A DNA stretch of 64,000 nucleotides from Scandinavium sp036409475 (lineage in GTDB: Bacteria > Pseudomonadota > Gammaproteobacteria > Enterobacterales > Enterobacteriaceae): contig NZ_JAYRCK010000022.1 in assembly GCF_036409475.1 (NCBI RefSeq), positions 30,180 to 94,179 on the forward strand, in the 5' to 3' direction. The notes beneath the pieces were generated by a model, which was not told the DNA's origin, made no database searches, and was given only the letters and a program-made list of their open reading frames with translations. Shown one piece after another: positions 34,227 through 43,312 of the stretch (the first letter of the stretch is position 1; every line of letters starts with the position of its first letter). The position numbers were made by a program, and so were the translations under genes.

Positions 34227-34952
34227 ATGGCTACCAATGCAAAACCCGTCTACAAACGTATTCTGCTGAAACTGAGTGGCGAAGCCCTGCAGGGAACTGA
34301 AGGCTTCGGTATCGATGCCAGCATTCTCGATCGTATGGCGCAGGAAATTAAAGAACTGGTCGAACTGGGTATCCAGGTTGGCGTGGTGATTGGTGGTGGT
34401 AACCTTTTCCGTGGTGCGGGTCTGGCAAAAGCGGGTATGAACCGCGTTGTGGGCGACCACATGGGCATGCTGGCAACAGTCATGAACGGCCTGGCGATGC
34501 GCGATGCGCTCCACCGCGCCTATGTGAACGCCCGCCTGATGTCCGCTATTCCTCTCAATGGCGTGTGCGATAACTACAGCTGGGCGGAAGCTATCAGCCT
34601 GCTGCGCAATAACCGCGTGGTTATCCTTTCTGCAGGTACCGGCAATCCTTTCTTCACGACCGATTCTGCAGCTTGCCTGCGCGGTATTGAAATTGAAGCC
34701 GACGTAGTGCTGAAAGCGACCAAGGTGGATGGCGTGTTTACTGCCGATCCAGCCAAAGATCCTGCTGCCACCATGTACGATCAGCTGACCTATGCAGAAG
34801 TGCTCGATAAAGAACTGAAAGTAATGGATTTGGCTGCGTTTACGCTGGCTCGTGACCACAAACTGCCGATTCGCGTGTTCAATATGAACAAAGCGGGTGC
34901 GCTGCGTCGTGTGGTGATGGGTGAGAAAGAAGGCACCCTGATTACGGAATAA
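34227..34952 (+). CDS. pyrH: Uridylate kinase
   Basis: PyrH phosphorylates UMP to UDP and in E. coli also acts in pyrimidine-linked repression of carAB. It is a hexameric amino-acid-kinase-fold enzyme, allosterically activated by GTP and inhibited by UTP. The 241 residues match E. coli; visible are KRILLKLSGEAL, VGVVIGGGNLFRG, ILSAGTGNPFFTTDSAA and ATKVDGVFTADPAKDP. It lies downstream of tsf with its own upstream region. Confidence 0.98.
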   Translation: MATNAKPVYKRILLKLSGEALQGTEGFGIDASILDRMAQEIKELVELGIQVGVVIGGGNLFRGAGLAKAGMNRVVGDHMGMLATVMNGLAMRDALHRAYVNARLMSAIPLNGVCDNYSWAEAISLLRNNRVVILSAGTGNPFFTTDSAACLRGIEIEADVVLKATKVDGVFTADPAKDPAATMYDQLTYAEVLDKELKVMDLAAFTLARDHKLPIRVFNMNKAGALRRVVMGEKEGTLITE

Positions 34953-34962
34953 TTTCCGTCAG

Positions 34963-35081
34963 TTATACACTTCATCCTTCACGCTGGCTCTGCGTTGGCT
35001 GCCTTCCCGAACCCCAGTCACTTACTCAAGTAAGCTCCTGGGGATTCGCTCAGTGGCCGCCTTGATCCAACGTGAATGATT
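34963..35081. repeat. ERIC element between pyrH and frr
   Basis: The 119-bp sequence begins TTATACAC and ends GTGTATAA, with the central block CCCCAGTCACTTAC...GTAAGCTCCTGGGG characteristic of enterobacterial repetitive intergenic consensus (ERIC/IRU) elements. It forms one long imperfect palindrome. It starts 11 bases after the pyrH stop, so it may be transcribed in the 3' end of pyrH or the leader of frr. Confidence 0.93.
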
Positions 35082-35238
35082 TTGTGTATAAATAAGGGTA
35101 AGATTCCGCTTTATCATTGCGATGCTTACCTCGCTGCCCTTTCGGCGGCAAGAATTATACGGGCTATACTTAGCACACTCGCAACCTGGCGGGCGTGCTG
35201 TATGGTCAGCCTGAGACAAGATTTCAAGGATTCGTAAC

Positions 35239-35796
35239 GTGATTAACGATATCAGAAAAGATGCTGAAGTACGCATGGACAAGTGCGTTGAGTCATTCAA
35301 AACCCAGATCAGCAAAATCCGTACTGGTCGCGCTTCGCCAAGCCTGCTGGACGGCATCATTGTCGAGTACTACGGCACGCCAACTCCGCTGCGTCAGCTG
35401 GCAAGCGTGACTGTAGAAGATTCCCGTACCCTGAAAATCAACGTGTTCGATCGCTCTATGAGCCCGGCTGTTGAGAAAGCGATCATGGCCTCTGATCTGG
35501 GCCTGAACCCAAGCTCTGCGGGCGCGGACATCCGTGTTCCACTGCCAGCGCTGACTGAAGAACGCCGTAAGGATCTGACCAAGATCGTTCGCGGTGAAGC
35601 TGAGCAGGCGCGTGTTGCTGTGCGTAACGTTCGTCGTGACGCCAACGATAAAGTGAAAGCGCTGCTGAAAGAGAAAGAGATCAGTGAAGATGACGATCGT
35701 CGTTCTCAGGACGACGTACAGAAGCTGACCGACGCGGCCATCAAGAAAGTGGACGCGGCGCTGGCAGACAAAGAAGCGGAACTGATGCAGTTCTGA
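35239..35796 (+). CDS. frr: Ribosome-recycling factor
   Basis: RRF works with EF-G to split post-termination ribosomes. The 185 residues match E. coli length. The sequence opens INDIRKDAEVRMDKCVESFKTQ and has the PSLLDGIIVEYYG hinge region and a long three-helix bundle with RRSQDDVQKLTDAAIKKVD. The start is the GTG at 35239. Confidence 0.98.
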   Translation: MINDIRKDAEVRMDKCVESFKTQISKIRTGRASPSLLDGIIVEYYGTPTPLRQLASVTVEDSRTLKINVFDRSMSPAVEKAIMASDLGLNPSSAGADIRVPLPALTEERRKDLTKIVRGEAEQARVAVRNVRRDANDKVKALLKEKEISEDDDRRSQDDVQKLTDAAIKKVDAALADKEAELMQF

Positions 35797-35886
35797 TTTC
35801 TGACGTTATCTGATGAACGCCGTTCAGGAAACCTTCGGTTTTGCTGGCGGCGTTTTGCTTTCCAGACATTCTCTTTCGGATTTTTC

Positions 35887-37083
35887 ATGAAGCATTTAAC
35901 CGTTCTGGGCTCGACGGGCTCTATCGGCTGCAGCACGCTGGACGTGGTGCGCCATAATCGCGATCTTTTTTCTGTCACTGCGCTGGTGGCGGGTAAAAAT
36001 GTGGAACGCATGGTCGAGCAGTGCCTGGAGTTCACTCCGCAGTATGCGGTGATGGACGATGCGCAAAGCGCGGCGGCCCTGGTTGTGGCGTTACGCCAGC
36101 ACGGAAGCCAGACGGAAGTGCTGAGTGGACAACAGGCCGCCTGTGACGTAGCCGCGCTTGATGATGTCGATCAGGTGATGGCGGCGATTGTCGGCGCGGC
36201 AGGGTTGATGCCGACGCTGGCGGCTATCCGCGCTGGAAAAACCATTCTGCTGGCTAACAAAGAGTCGCTCGTCACCTGCGGACGTCTGTTTATGGATGCG
36301 GTGAAAGAGAGTGGGGCGCGGCTGTTACCGGTCGACAGCGAACATAATGCGATTTTTCAGAGTTTACCGGAAACAATCCAACATCAGCTGGGTTACGCTG
36401 ACCTTGGGCAGAATGGCGTTTCGTCGATTCTGCTTACCGGGTCTGGTGGCCCGTTTAGAGAAACGCCATTGTCTGAACTGCGTGATATGACGCCGGATCA
36501 GGCCTGTCGTCATCCGAACTGGTCGATGGGACGTAAAATCTCTGTCGACTCCGCCACCATGATGAACAAAGGTCTGGAATACATTGAAGCGCGCTGGCTG
36601 TTTAATGCCTCGGTGCAGCAAATGGAAGTGATCATTCATCCGCAGTCGGTTATCCACTCAATGGTGCGTTATCTGGACGGCAGCGTGCTGGCGCAACTGG
36701 GCGAACCGGACATGCGTACGCCCATTGCGCATACCATGGCGTGGCCAAATCGCGTCGAATCAGGCGTGAAGCCTCTCGACTTCTGGGCGTTGAGCGATCT
36801 GTCCTTTGCGCAGCCAGATTATGAGCGTTATCCCTGCCTGAAGCTGGCAATGGATGCCTCGGATCAGGGTCAGGCCGCGACCACGGCGTTAAACGCAGCG
36901 AATGAAGTCAGCGTTGAAGCATTTCTGGCATCCCGTATCCGTTTCACGGATATTGCCGTCGTTAACCGGGCAGTGCTTGATGGCTTAACGCTACGTGAGC
37001 CGCAGAGTGTGGATGACGTCCTGGAAGTCGATTTGCAAGCCAGAAATGCGGCAAACCAGCAGGTGACGCGCCTTGCAAGCTGA
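35887..37083 (+). CDS. dxr: 1-deoxy-D-xylulose 5-phosphate reductoisomerase
   Basis: Dxr makes 2-C-methyl-D-erythritol 4-phosphate, the first committed step of the non-mevalonate isoprenoid pathway, and is the fosmidomycin target. The 398-residue product has the NADPH-binding GSTGSIG (8-14), the metal and substrate segment PVDSEHNAIFQ and SVDSATMMNKGLE, and the flexible-loop Trp in NWSMGRKI. It precedes uppS, another isoprenoid gene, across a terminator-containing gap. Confidence 0.98.
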   Translation: MKHLTVLGSTGSIGCSTLDVVRHNRDLFSVTALVAGKNVERMVEQCLEFTPQYAVMDDAQSAAALVVALRQHGSQTEVLSGQQAACDVAALDDVDQVMAAIVGAAGLMPTLAAIRAGKTILLANKESLVTCGRLFMDAVKESGARLLPVDSEHNAIFQSLPETIQHQLGYADLGQNGVSSILLTGSGGPFRETPLSELRDMTPDQACRHPNWSMGRKISVDSATMMNKGLEYIEARWLFNASVQQMEVIIHPQSVIHSMVRYLDGSVLAQLGEPDMRTPIAHTMAWPNRVESGVKPLDFWALSDLSFAQPDYERYPCLKLAMDASDQGQAATTALNAANEVSVEAFLASRIRFTDIAVVNRAVLDGLTLREPQSVDDVLEVDLQARNAANQQVTRLAS

Positions 37084-37186
37084 TGATTATCCGTCCATCG
37101 GGTGCGGCTACATTTGTTAGCGCTGGGCTTCAGTGTTATAGTCTGCGCCACCGTATACGCTGTAACGACAAAGCGTTATCGGCTGA

Positions 37187-37210
37187 GCCGTGGTTTAGCA
37201 CGGCTTTTTT
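37187..37210 (+). terminator. Intrinsic terminator between dxr and uppS
   Basis: GCCGTG and CACGGC enclose a six-base loop and are followed by six T residues. It lies in the 185-bp dxr-uppS gap, implying that uppS has its own promoter downstream or depends on read-through. Confidence 0.85.
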
Positions 37211-37268
37211 GCGCTGAGCGTCTGTATTCCGGTACTGCTAATTCCTTTGCATGGACTAATAACGCGTT

Positions 37269-38027
37269 ATGTTGTCTGCTAATCAATCAATCAGCGAAAA
37301 CCTGCCCGCCCACGGCTGTCATCATGTGGCCATTATCATGGACGGCAACGGTCGCTGGGCGAAGAGACAAGGCAAGATCCGAGCCTTCGGTCACAAAGCC
37401 GGGGCGAAATCGGTGCGTCGTGCCGTCTCTTTTGCGGCAAATAACGGGATTGAAGCGTTAACGCTTTACGCCTTCAGCAGTGAAAACTGGAATCGACCAG
37501 AGCAGGAAGTCAGCGCGCTGATGGAACTGTTTGTCTGGGCGCTCGACAGCGAAGTGAAAAGCCTGCACAGACACAACGTGCGCTTACGTATTATTGGTGA
37601 TACCGGCCGGTTTAATGCCCGCTTACAAGAACGTATTCGCAAGGCGGAAGCGCTGACCCAAAATAATACCGGGCTGACGTTGAATATCGCCGCGAATTAT
37701 GGCGGGCGCTGGGATATCATTCAGGGAGTTCAGCATCTGGCTGCACAGGTTCAGGAAGGGCAACTTCGTCCTGAAGAGATCACAGAAGCGCTGCTGAGTC
37801 AGCAAATCTGCATGCACGAACTGGCTCCCGTAGATTTGGTTATTAGGACAGGGGGAGAGCATCGCATCAGTAACTTTCTGCTTTGGCAAATTGCCTATGC
37901 CGAACTTTACTTTACAGATGTTCTTTGGCCCGATTTCGATGAACAAGACTTTGAAGGTGCGCTGCATGCCTTTGCCAATCGAGAGCGTCGTTTCGGCGGC
38001 ACCGAGCCTGGTGGCGACAAAGCCTGA
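37269..38027 (+). CDS. uppS: Undecaprenyl diphosphate synthase
   Basis: UppS (IspU) adds eight isopentenyl units to farnesyl diphosphate, giving the C55 carrier lipid for peptidoglycan and O antigen. The 252 residues include the signature IIMDGNGRWAK with catalytic Asp25, FSSENWNRP, and the C-terminal RTGGEHRISNFLLWQIAYAEL. The ATG at 37269 is chosen; the next codon TTG is the residue-2 Leu. It is followed 12 bp later by cdsA. Confidence 0.97.
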   Translation: MLSANQSISENLPAHGCHHVAIIMDGNGRWAKRQGKIRAFGHKAGAKSVRRAVSFAANNGIEALTLYAFSSENWNRPEQEVSALMELFVWALDSEVKSLHRHNVRLRIIGDTGRFNARLQERIRKAEALTQNNTGLTLNIAANYGGRWDIIQGVQHLAAQVQEGQLRPEEITEALLSQQICMHELAPVDLVIRTGGEHRISNFLLWQIAYAELYFTDVLWPDFDEQDFEGALHAFANRERRFGGTEPGGDKA

Positions 38028-38039
38028 TGGGGGTAGCTC

Positions 38040-38897
38040 TTGCTGAAGTATCGCCTGATTTCTGCTTTTGTTTTAATTCCCGTTGTGATTGCGGCACTGT
38101 TTTTGTTGCCGCCGGTAGGGTTTGCCATTGTCACCCTGGTGGTGTGCATGCTGGCCGCCTGGGAATGGGGTCAACTAAGCGGTTTAAAATCCCGCTCACA
38201 GCGGGTATGGCTGGCGGTGCTTTGCGGTTTGATTCTCGCCGCGATGCTCTTTTGGCTTCCTGAATATCATCACAACGTGCATCAGCCGCTGGTTGAAGGC
38301 TCACTTTGGGCTTCTTTGGCCTGGTGGATTGCCGCCTTGCTGCTGGTGCTGTTTTATCCTGGGTCCGCGTCTTTGTGGCGCAACTCAAAAACACTGCGTC
38401 TGGTGTTTGGCCTGCTGACCATCATCCCTTTTTTCTGGGGCATGCTGGCACTGCGTGCGTGGCACTATGACGATAATCACTACAGTGGCGCAATCTGGCT
38501 GCTCTACATCATGATTCTGGTGTGGGGAGCAGACTCCGGCGCCTACATGTTCGGTAAACTGTTCGGTAAACATAAACTGGCACCGAAAGTTTCACCGGGC
38601 AAAACCTGGCAAGGGTTTATCGGCGGGTTACTGACGGCAGCCGTGATTTCGGGTGTTTATGGCCTGTGGGCTAACCTGGATGTCGCACCGTTAACGTTGC
38701 TGGTTTGCTCGCTGGTCGCTGCGTTGGCGTCTGTGCTGGGTGATTTAACCGAAAGCATGTTTAAGCGTGAGGCCGGTATCAAGGACAGTGGGAATTTAAT
38801 TCCTGGCCATGGCGGCATTCTGGATCGCATCGATAGCCTGACGGCGGCGGTACCGGTCTTTGCCTGCCTGTTACTTTTAGTCTTCAGGACTCTCTGA
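38040..38897 (+). CDS. cdsA: Phosphatidate cytidylyltransferase, TTG start
   Basis: CdsA makes CDP-diacylglycerol from phosphatidic acid and CTP, the branch point for all membrane phospholipids. The 285-residue protein has about eight membrane segments and the C-terminal signature GDLTESMFKREAGIKDSG to GHGGILDRIDS. The start is TTG at 38040, preceded by GGGGG; it gives MLKYRLISAFVLIPVV, identical to the E. coli N-terminus. Confidence 0.97.
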   Translation: MLKYRLISAFVLIPVVIAALFLLPPVGFAIVTLVVCMLAAWEWGQLSGLKSRSQRVWLAVLCGLILAAMLFWLPEYHHNVHQPLVEGSLWASLAWWIAALLLVLFYPGSASLWRNSKTLRLVFGLLTIIPFFWGMLALRAWHYDDNHYSGAIWLLYIMILVWGADSGAYMFGKLFGKHKLAPKVSPGKTWQGFIGGLLTAAVISGVYGLWANLDVAPLTLLVCSLVAALASVLGDLTESMFKREAGIKDSGNLIPGHGGILDRIDSLTAAVPVFACLLLLVFRTL

Positions 38898-38908
38898 CGG
38901 AAGGGTTT

Positions 38909-40261
38909 ATGCTGAGCATTCTCTGGAATCTGGCGGCATTCATTGTTGCACTGGGTGTGTTAATCACCGTGCATGAATTTGGTCATTTCTGGGTTGCTCG
39001 CCGTTGCGGCGTCCGCGTTGAGCGTTTTTCGATTGGATTTGGAAAGACGCTCTGGAGTCGCGTGGATAAACGCGGCACCGACTATGTCATCGCCCTTATT
39101 CCTCTCGGCGGTTACGTCAAAATGCTGGATGAACGCGTCGACCCGGTTGCGCCGGAGATGCGTCATTACGCTTTCAATAACAAAACCGTTGGCCAGCGTG
39201 CGGCGATCATTGCCGCCGGTCCGGTTGCGAACTTCCTTTTTGCTATTTTTGCCTATTGGCTGGTGTTTATCATCGGCGTCCCGGGCATTCGGCCCGTAAT
39301 TGGTGAAATAACGCCCAATTCGATTGCGGCGGCAGCACAAATTGCACCAGGCACGGAACTTAAAGCCGTAGACGGTATCGAAACGCCTGATTGGGATGCT
39401 GTGCGTTTGGCGCTGGTCACCAAAATCGGCGATGATCAAACCACTCTCACCGTTGCCCCTTTCGGAAGTCAGCAGCGTCAGGATAAAATTCTCAATCTGC
39501 GTCATTGGGCATTTGAGCCAGACAAAGAAGATCCCGTCGCTTCATTGGGGATTCGGCCACGCGGCGCTCAGATTGAACCGGTGATGGCAGAAGTACAGGC
39601 AGACTCAGCTGCACATAAAGCGGGTTTGCAACAAGGCGACAGGATCGTTAAAGTCGATGGTCAGCCGCTGACACAGTGGCTGACATTTGTCACACTGGTG
39701 CGAGACAATCCCGGTAAGCCATTGCGGCTCGAGATTGACAGACAAGGTAGCCCCTTGTCTTTAACGCTGATACCAGATACAAAACCCGGTAAAGGGAAAG
39801 CTGAAGGGTTTGCGGGCGTAGTACCAAAAATTATCCCGCTGCCCGATGAGTACAAGACAGTGCGCCAGTACGGGCCGTTTGCTGCCATCATTCAGGCCAC
39901 AGATAAAACGTGGCAGTTGATGAAGTTAACGGTTCAGATGCTGGGGAAATTGATAACCGGTGACGTAAAACTGAACAACCTCAGTGGGCCAATTTCGATT
40001 GCTCAGGGGGCTGGGATGTCAGCGGAGTTTGGGTTGATTTACTATCTGATGTTCCTTGCGCTCATCAGTGTGAATCTGGGCATTATCAACCTGTTCCCGC
40101 TTCCCGTGCTAGACGGGGGTCATCTGCTCTTCCTGGCGATTGAAAAGCTGAAGGGCGGGCCGGTATCCGAGCGAGTTCAAGACTTTAGTTATCGCATTGG
40201 CTCAATATTGCTGGTGCTGTTAATGGGGCTTGCACTTTTCAATGATTTCTCTCGGTTGTAG
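38909..40261 (+). CDS. rseP: Site-2 zinc metalloprotease RseP
   Basis: RseP cuts the anti-sigma factor RseA inside the membrane after DegS, releasing sigma-E, and also clears signal-peptide remnants. The 450 residues include the zinc motif HEFGH (His22, His26) in the first membrane segment, two tandem periplasmic PDZ domains and the third ligand motif in PLPVLDGGHLL near residue 400. It lies just upstream of bamA, in the envelope-biogenesis cluster whose genes the sigma-E pathway monitors. Confidence 0.98.
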   Translation: MLSILWNLAAFIVALGVLITVHEFGHFWVARRCGVRVERFSIGFGKTLWSRVDKRGTDYVIALIPLGGYVKMLDERVDPVAPEMRHYAFNNKTVGQRAAIIAAGPVANFLFAIFAYWLVFIIGVPGIRPVIGEITPNSIAAAAQIAPGTELKAVDGIETPDWDAVRLALVTKIGDDQTTLTVAPFGSQQRQDKILNLRHWAFEPDKEDPVASLGIRPRGAQIEPVMAEVQADSAAHKAGLQQGDRIVKVDGQPLTQWLTFVTLVRDNPGKPLRLEIDRQGSPLSLTLIPDTKPGKGKAEGFAGVVPKIIPLPDEYKTVRQYGPFAAIIQATDKTWQLMKLTVQMLGKLITGDVKLNNLSGPISIAQGAGMSAEFGLIYYLMFLALISVNLGIINLFPLPVLDGGHLLFLAIEKLKGGPVSERVQDFSYRIGSILLVLLMGLALFNDFSRL

Positions 40262-40291
40262 AGAGAGTGTTAGGAAGAACGCATAATAACG

Positions 40292-42691
40292 ATGGCGATG
40301 AAAAAGTTGCTCATAGCGTCGCTGCTTTTCGGCAGCGCGACCGTATACGGTGCTGACGGATTCGTAGTGAAGGACATTCATTTCGAAGGCTTGCAGCGAG
40401 TCGCTGTTGGTGCGGCCCTCCTCAGCATGCCAGTGCGCCCAGGCGATACGGTCACTGATGAAGACATCAGTAATACCATTCGCGCCCTGTTTGCCACCGG
40501 CAACTTCGAGGATGTGCGTGTTCTGCGTGATGGCGATACGTTGTTGGTGCAGGTCAAAGAGCGCCCAACAATTGCCAGCATCACTTTCTCCGGTAATAAA
40601 TCGGTGAAAGATGACATGCTCAAGCAGAACCTCGAAGCCTCTGGCGTTCGCGTGGGTGAATCCCTCGACCGCACCACTCTCGGTGATATCGAGAAAGGTC
40701 TGGAAGACTTCTACTACAGCGTCGGTAAGTACAGCGCCAGCGTCAAAGCTGTCGTGACTCCGCTGCCGCGTAACCGTGTTGACCTGAAACTGGTCTTCCA
40801 GGAAGGCGTTTCCGCAAAAATTCAACAGATCAACATTGTCGGTAACCATGCTTTCAGCACCGATGAGCTGATCTCCACCTTCCAGCTGCGTGATGAAGTA
40901 CCGTGGTGGAACGTGGTGGGCGATCGTAAATACCAGAAACAGAAACTGGCAGGTGACCTTGAAACCCTGCGTAGTTACTACCTGGATCGCGGTTATGCCC
41001 GTTTCAATATCGACTCCACGCAGGTTAGCCTGACGCCGGACAAGAAAGGCATCTACATCACCATCAACATCACCGAAGGCGATCAGTACAAGCTGCAGGG
41101 CGTTGAAGTGAGCGGGAACCTGGCAGGGCACTCTGCAGAGATTGAGAGCCTCACCAAAGTTGAGCCAGGTGAGCTCTACAACGGCGCCAAAGTGACCAGG
41201 ATGGAAGATGACATCAAGAAACTTCTTGGCCGTTATGGTTACGCCTATCCGCGCGTTCAGTCTCAGCCTGAAATCAATGACGCTGATAAGACCGTTAAGC
41301 TGCACGTTAGCGTCGACGCGGGTAACCGTTACTACGTACGTAAGATCCGCTTCGAAGGCAACGACACCTCCAAAGATGCCGTTCTGCGTCGTGAAATGCG
41401 TCAGATGGAAGGCGCGTGGTTGGGCAGCGACCTGGTCGATTCCGGTAAAGATCGTCTGAACCGTCTTGGCTACTTTGAAACCGTGGATGTCGACACCCAG
41501 CGTGTACCGGGCAGCCCGGATCAGGTTGACGTGGTCTATAAGGTTAAAGAGCGTAACACCGGTAGCTTCAACTTCGGTATCGGTTACGGTACTGAAAGCG
41601 GCGTGAGCTTCCAGGTGGGTGTTCAGCAGGATAACTGGTTGGGTACCGGCTATTCAGTGGGCATCAACGGGACGAAGAACGATTATCAAACCTACTCCGA
41701 GTTTTCTGTGACCAACCCGTACTTTACGGTGGATGGTGTGAGCCTCGGTGGGCGTATCTTCTACAATGACTTTAAAGCGGATGACGCAGACCTCTCCTCG
41801 TACACCAACAAGAGTTATGGTGTCGACGGGACGCTGGGCTTCCCAATCAACGAATACAACACCTTGCGTGCAGGTTTAGGGTACGTTCACAACGACTTGT
41901 CCAACATGCAACCGCAGGTCGCGATGGACCGTTATCTTGACTCGCTGGGTCAGGGCGACAGTAAAGACGGCTTCTCGGCAGATGACTTCACCTTCAACTA
42001 CGGTTGGACGTACAACAAACTGGACCGCGGTTTCTTCCCGACGGACGGTTCGCGCGTCAACCTGAACGGTAAGGTGACGATTCCGGGTTCCGATAACGAG
42101 TTCTATAAAGTGACTCTGGACACCGCGTCCTACTTCCCGATCGATAACGATCATAAGTGGGTGCTGTTGGGCCGTACTCGTTGGGGCTACGGTGATGGTT
42201 TAGGCGGGAAAGAACTGCCGTTCTATGAAAACTTCTATGCCGGTGGTTCAAGCACCGTGCGTGGCTTCCAGTCCAACAACATCGGTCCGAAGGCGGTTTA
42301 CCTTGGCCCGAACCAGGACAACTGTGGAACCACCAGCACGGGTTACTGTAAGTCTGATGATGCCGTGGGCGGTAACGCCATGGCGGTGGCCAGCGCTGAG
42401 CTTATCGTGCCAACGCCGTTTATCAGCGACAAATATGCTAACTCAGTACGTACTTCCGTCTTCTGGGATGCGGGTACCGTTTGGGATACCAATTGGCAAA
42501 ACACGGCAGAAATGAAAGCCACAGGCGTACCGGATTATGGCGATCCGAGTAACATTCGTATGTCTGCAGGTATCGCATTACAATGGATGTCACCATTGGG
42601 GCCGTTGGTCTTCTCCTACGCCCAGCCGTTTAAAAAGTACGATGGAGACAAAGCGGAACAGTTCCAGTTTAACATTGGTAAAACCTGGTAA
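40292..42691 (+). CDS. bamA: Outer-membrane protein assembly factor BamA
   Basis: BamA is the central Omp85 subunit of the BAM complex that inserts beta-barrel proteins into the outer membrane. It has a 20-residue signal peptide (ending VYG/AD), five POTRA domains to about residue 420 and a 16-strand barrel with the VRGF motif in GGSSTVRGFQSN, ending FNIGKTW. At 799 residues it is 11 shorter than E. coli (810); the difference lies mainly in two extracellular loops, near DRYLDSLGQGDSKDGF and YLGPNQDNCGTTSTGYC. Confidence 0.98.
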   Translation: MAMKKLLIASLLFGSATVYGADGFVVKDIHFEGLQRVAVGAALLSMPVRPGDTVTDEDISNTIRALFATGNFEDVRVLRDGDTLLVQVKERPTIASITFSGNKSVKDDMLKQNLEASGVRVGESLDRTTLGDIEKGLEDFYYSVGKYSASVKAVVTPLPRNRVDLKLVFQEGVSAKIQQINIVGNHAFSTDELISTFQLRDEVPWWNVVGDRKYQKQKLAGDLETLRSYYLDRGYARFNIDSTQVSLTPDKKGIYITINITEGDQYKLQGVEVSGNLAGHSAEIESLTKVEPGELYNGAKVTRMEDDIKKLLGRYGYAYPRVQSQPEINDADKTVKLHVSVDAGNRYYVRKIRFEGNDTSKDAVLRREMRQMEGAWLGSDLVDSGKDRLNRLGYFETVDVDTQRVPGSPDQVDVVYKVKERNTGSFNFGIGYGTESGVSFQVGVQQDNWLGTGYSVGINGTKNDYQTYSEFSVTNPYFTVDGVSLGGRIFYNDFKADDADLSSYTNKSYGVDGTLGFPINEYNTLRAGLGYVHNDLSNMQPQVAMDRYLDSLGQGDSKDGFSADDFTFNYGWTYNKLDRGFFPTDGSRVNLNGKVTIPGSDNEFYKVTLDTASYFPIDNDHKWVLLGRTRWGYGDGLGGKELPFYENFYAGGSSTVRGFQSNNIGPKAVYLGPNQDNCGTTSTGYCKSDDAVGGNAMAVASAELIVPTPFISDKYANSVRTSVFWDAGTVWDTNWQNTAEMKATGVPDYGDPSNIRMSAGIALQWMSPLGPLVFSYAQPFKKYDGDKAEQFQFNIGKTW

Positions 42692-42814
42692 TTGGTCTGT
42701 GCAAAGGAATGCTAGTGCAGTGTAGCGATGACATCTGACAATCACTCGCGTGGTTGCATGACTTCGCAAAGAACGGTGCCTTCGGGCACTCATGGGATGG
42801 TAAGGAGTTTTATT

Positions 42815-43309
42815 GTGAAAAAGTGGTTATTAGCTGCAGGTCTGGGTCTGGCAATGGTTACCTCTGCACAGGCTGCAGATAAAATTGCGGTCGTGAACAT
42901 GGGTAACCTGTTCCAGCAGGTTGCACAGAAGACCGGTGTTTCTGCGAAGCTGGAAGGCGAGTTTAAAGGTCGTGCAAGCGAGCTGCAGAGCCAGGAATCT
43001 GATCTGCAGAGTAAAATGCAGCGTCTGCAGCGCGATGGTTCTACCATGAAAGCGAGCGATCGTAGCAAAGCAGAAAAAGACATCATGACTCAGCGCCAGG
43101 CTTTCTCTCAGAAAGCTCAGCAGTTTGAGCAGGATCGTGCACGTCGTTCTAACGAAGAGCGCGGTAAACTGGTTACCCGTATCCAGGCAGCAGTGAAGAA
43201 AGTGGCTGACGATCAGAGCATTGACCTGGTTGTTGACGCGAATACCGTTGCTTACAACAGCAGCGATATCAAAGACATCACCGCTGATGTGCTGAAACAG
43301 GTTAAATAA
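42815..43309 (+). CDS. skp: Periplasmic chaperone Skp, GTG start
   Basis: Skp is a trimeric chaperone that holds unfolded outer-membrane proteins in its tentacles on the way to BamA. The GTG at 42815 after AAGGAG gives a 20-residue signal peptide (ending SAQA/AD) and 164 residues, against 161 in E. coli. Upstream in-frame ATGs would add residues that are not signal-like. The middle is a charged coiled coil rich in Gln, Lys and Ser. A three-residue insertion relative to E. coli lies near QRDGSTMKAS. Confidence 0.96.
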   Translation: MKKWLLAAGLGLAMVTSAQAADKIAVVNMGNLFQQVAQKTGVSAKLEGEFKGRASELQSQESDLQSKMQRLQRDGSTMKASDRSKAEKDIMTQRQAFSQKAQQFEQDRARRSNEERGKLVTRIQAAVKKVADDQSIDLVVDANTVAYNSSDIKDITADVLKQVK

Positions 43310-43312
43310 GTA

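Noticed and set aside
40220..41305. 361-codon open frame antisense to bamA
   Set aside because: It lies wholly over the conserved POTRA-coding region and shows no ribosome site or family features.
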